Below are positions 63,431 to 64,000 of a stretch of DNA of 64,000 nt, piece by piece. Source of the DNA: an uncultured Saprospiraceae bacterium (GTDB taxonomy: Bacteria > Bacteroidota > Bacteroidia > Chitinophagales > Saprospiraceae); assembly GCA_937941095.1 (NCBI GenBank), contig CALDYJ010000085.1, positions 1 to 64,000 on the forward strand. The letters run 5' to 3'. Numbering within the stretch: position 1 is the stretch's first letter; each line of letters opens with the position of its first letter. The position numbers were made by a program, and so were the translations under genes. The notes under the pieces were generated by a model that searched no databases, was not told the origin of the DNA, and worked only from the letters and a program-made list of their open reading frames with translations.

Positions 63431-64000
63431 TTGAGCCAAAGCACTAAAGTATTCCTAATTGTATTTATAGTTATTTTACTAGATCAAATCTTAAAGATCT
63501 GGGTAAAACTAAACATGGAAATGCATCAAGAAATTTCCATCCTTGGATTAGCACAAGCAAAATTACATTTTATGGAAAACCCAGGTATGGCTATGGGGCT
63601 TTCTTTGGGAGATGAATCTGATGAAAAAAACTTTGGCAAGCTTTTCTTAAGCCTCTTCCGAATTGCTGCAGCAAGTGGGCTAGTATACTTCATTAAATAT
63701 CTCATCAAAAACAAAGCTTCTCTAAGTATGCTTATTTGTTTTGGGCTTATTTTAGGAGGAGCAATAGGTAACATTATTGATTGCACATTCTATGGGATGA
63801 TCTTTTCAGAAAGTCCTTTTCATGGAGGAAAGGCAAGTTTGTTTCCTAGTGAAGGAGGTTACAGCGGATTCCTTTATGGAAGTGTGGTGGACATGCTTCA
63901 CTTTCCAATTTTTACAGGGAGATACCCTAGTTGGTTTCCCTTCTTTTCTAACAAAGCATTTGTATTTTTGAGCCCAGTCTTTAATATTGCAGATCTAGCT
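63431..64000 (+). CDS. lspA: Lipoprotein signal peptidase LspA (3' end outside window)
   Basis: About 190 codons are visible; the frame is open to the window end. It starts with TTG at 63431, immediately after an in-frame TAA, and no upstream ATG is possible. Later ATGs would delete the first helix with LLDQILKIWVKLN, which matches the LspA start, so TTG is the probable start. Four helices, the catalytic Asp in GAIGNIIDC and the partner Asp in VFNIADLA are present. LspA cleaves lipoprotein signal peptides after lipidation. A loop of about 40 residues between the catalytic strands is typical of Bacteroidota. Confidence 0.9.
   Translation, partial: MSQSTKVFLIVFIVILLDQILKIWVKLNMEMHQEISILGLAQAKLHFMENPGMAMGLSLGDESDEKNFGKLFLSLFRIAAASGLVYFIKYLIKNKASLSMLICFGLILGGAIGNIIDCTFYGMIFSESPFHGGKASLFPSEGGYSGFLYGSVVDMLHFPIFTGRYPSWFPFFSNKAFVFLSPVFNIADLA

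Overview
The window looks like ordinary chromosome of a low-GC member of Bacteroidota, probably marine and probably Saprospiria or a neighbouring class. The evidence is lineage-typical. There are several proteins with type IX secretion (T9SS) C-terminal sorting domains and a PorZ homologue. Bacillithiol synthesis is represented by BshA. Rho carries a long charged insertion, FtcD is the fused bifunctional form, and a mevalonate-pathway decarboxylase and a DUF4294 protein are present. Promoters have TAnnTTTG -7 boxes and Shine-Dalgarno sequences are mostly lacking. I see no rRNA, tRNA, CRISPR array, insertion sequence or prophage. The class-level assignment is inference.

Layout. 0-3.1 kb: a WYL regulator converges on a three-gene minus-strand operon (amine oxidase, VOC protein, and a GNAT acetyltransferase with a central deletion). 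3.2-10.5 kb: porZ, bshA, a SprB-repeat T9SS cargo, a MerR/B12-type regulator with a degenerate cobalamin site, and a stub T9SS protein. 10.5-15.2 kb: a membrane zinc-finger mini-protein, a thioredoxin-like lipoprotein, a coiled-coil protein, then a plus-strand run of ROK kinase, LolD-like ATPase and an FtsX permease with a 17-histidine loop. 15.2-23.6 kb: a divergent catabolic-looking island. The minus strand carries aldo/keto reductase, alpha/beta hydrolase and GH3 glucosidase; the plus strand carries an SsuD-like monooxygenase, an AGMO-like hydroxylase and a sodium/solute symporter. 23.6-33.6 kb: housekeeping (MFS, RluF, MOSC, MsrB, Frr, PIN-like protein, YugP protease, SerS, Rho, TrhO, DUF1761).

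33.6-42.7 kb: a minus-strand surface or secreted-protein block (PhyH oxygenase, a 1578-aa propeller/LamG/PKD T9SS protein, an unknown exported protein, a MORN-repeat protein, cytochrome c). 42.8-54.5 kb: a plus-strand block of ftcD, an unknown exported protein with an acidic linker, three exported amidohydrolase-type proteins, a DUF4294 protein, mvaD and a rhodanese lipoprotein. 54.5-64 kb: a 41-aa membrane protein, galE, cysQ, an outer-membrane protein, thiL-rsmA, M17 aminopeptidase, pdxA, a glucosaminidase, a DksA/TraR-type regulator and lspA, which runs off the window and starts with TTG.

No obvious new defence or mobile system is visible. The most worthwhile leads are these: the divergent SsuD/AKR/GH3/hydroxylase/symporter island; the MerR regulator that keeps a B12-type fold but has lost the cobalamin ligands and has paired TTTGCAAATC sites upstream; the HxH-less amidohydrolase modules; the reversed anti-sigma-like mini-protein; the His-loop FtsX transporter; and two genes that look internally deleted. 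All functions are read from sequence motifs without database searches.
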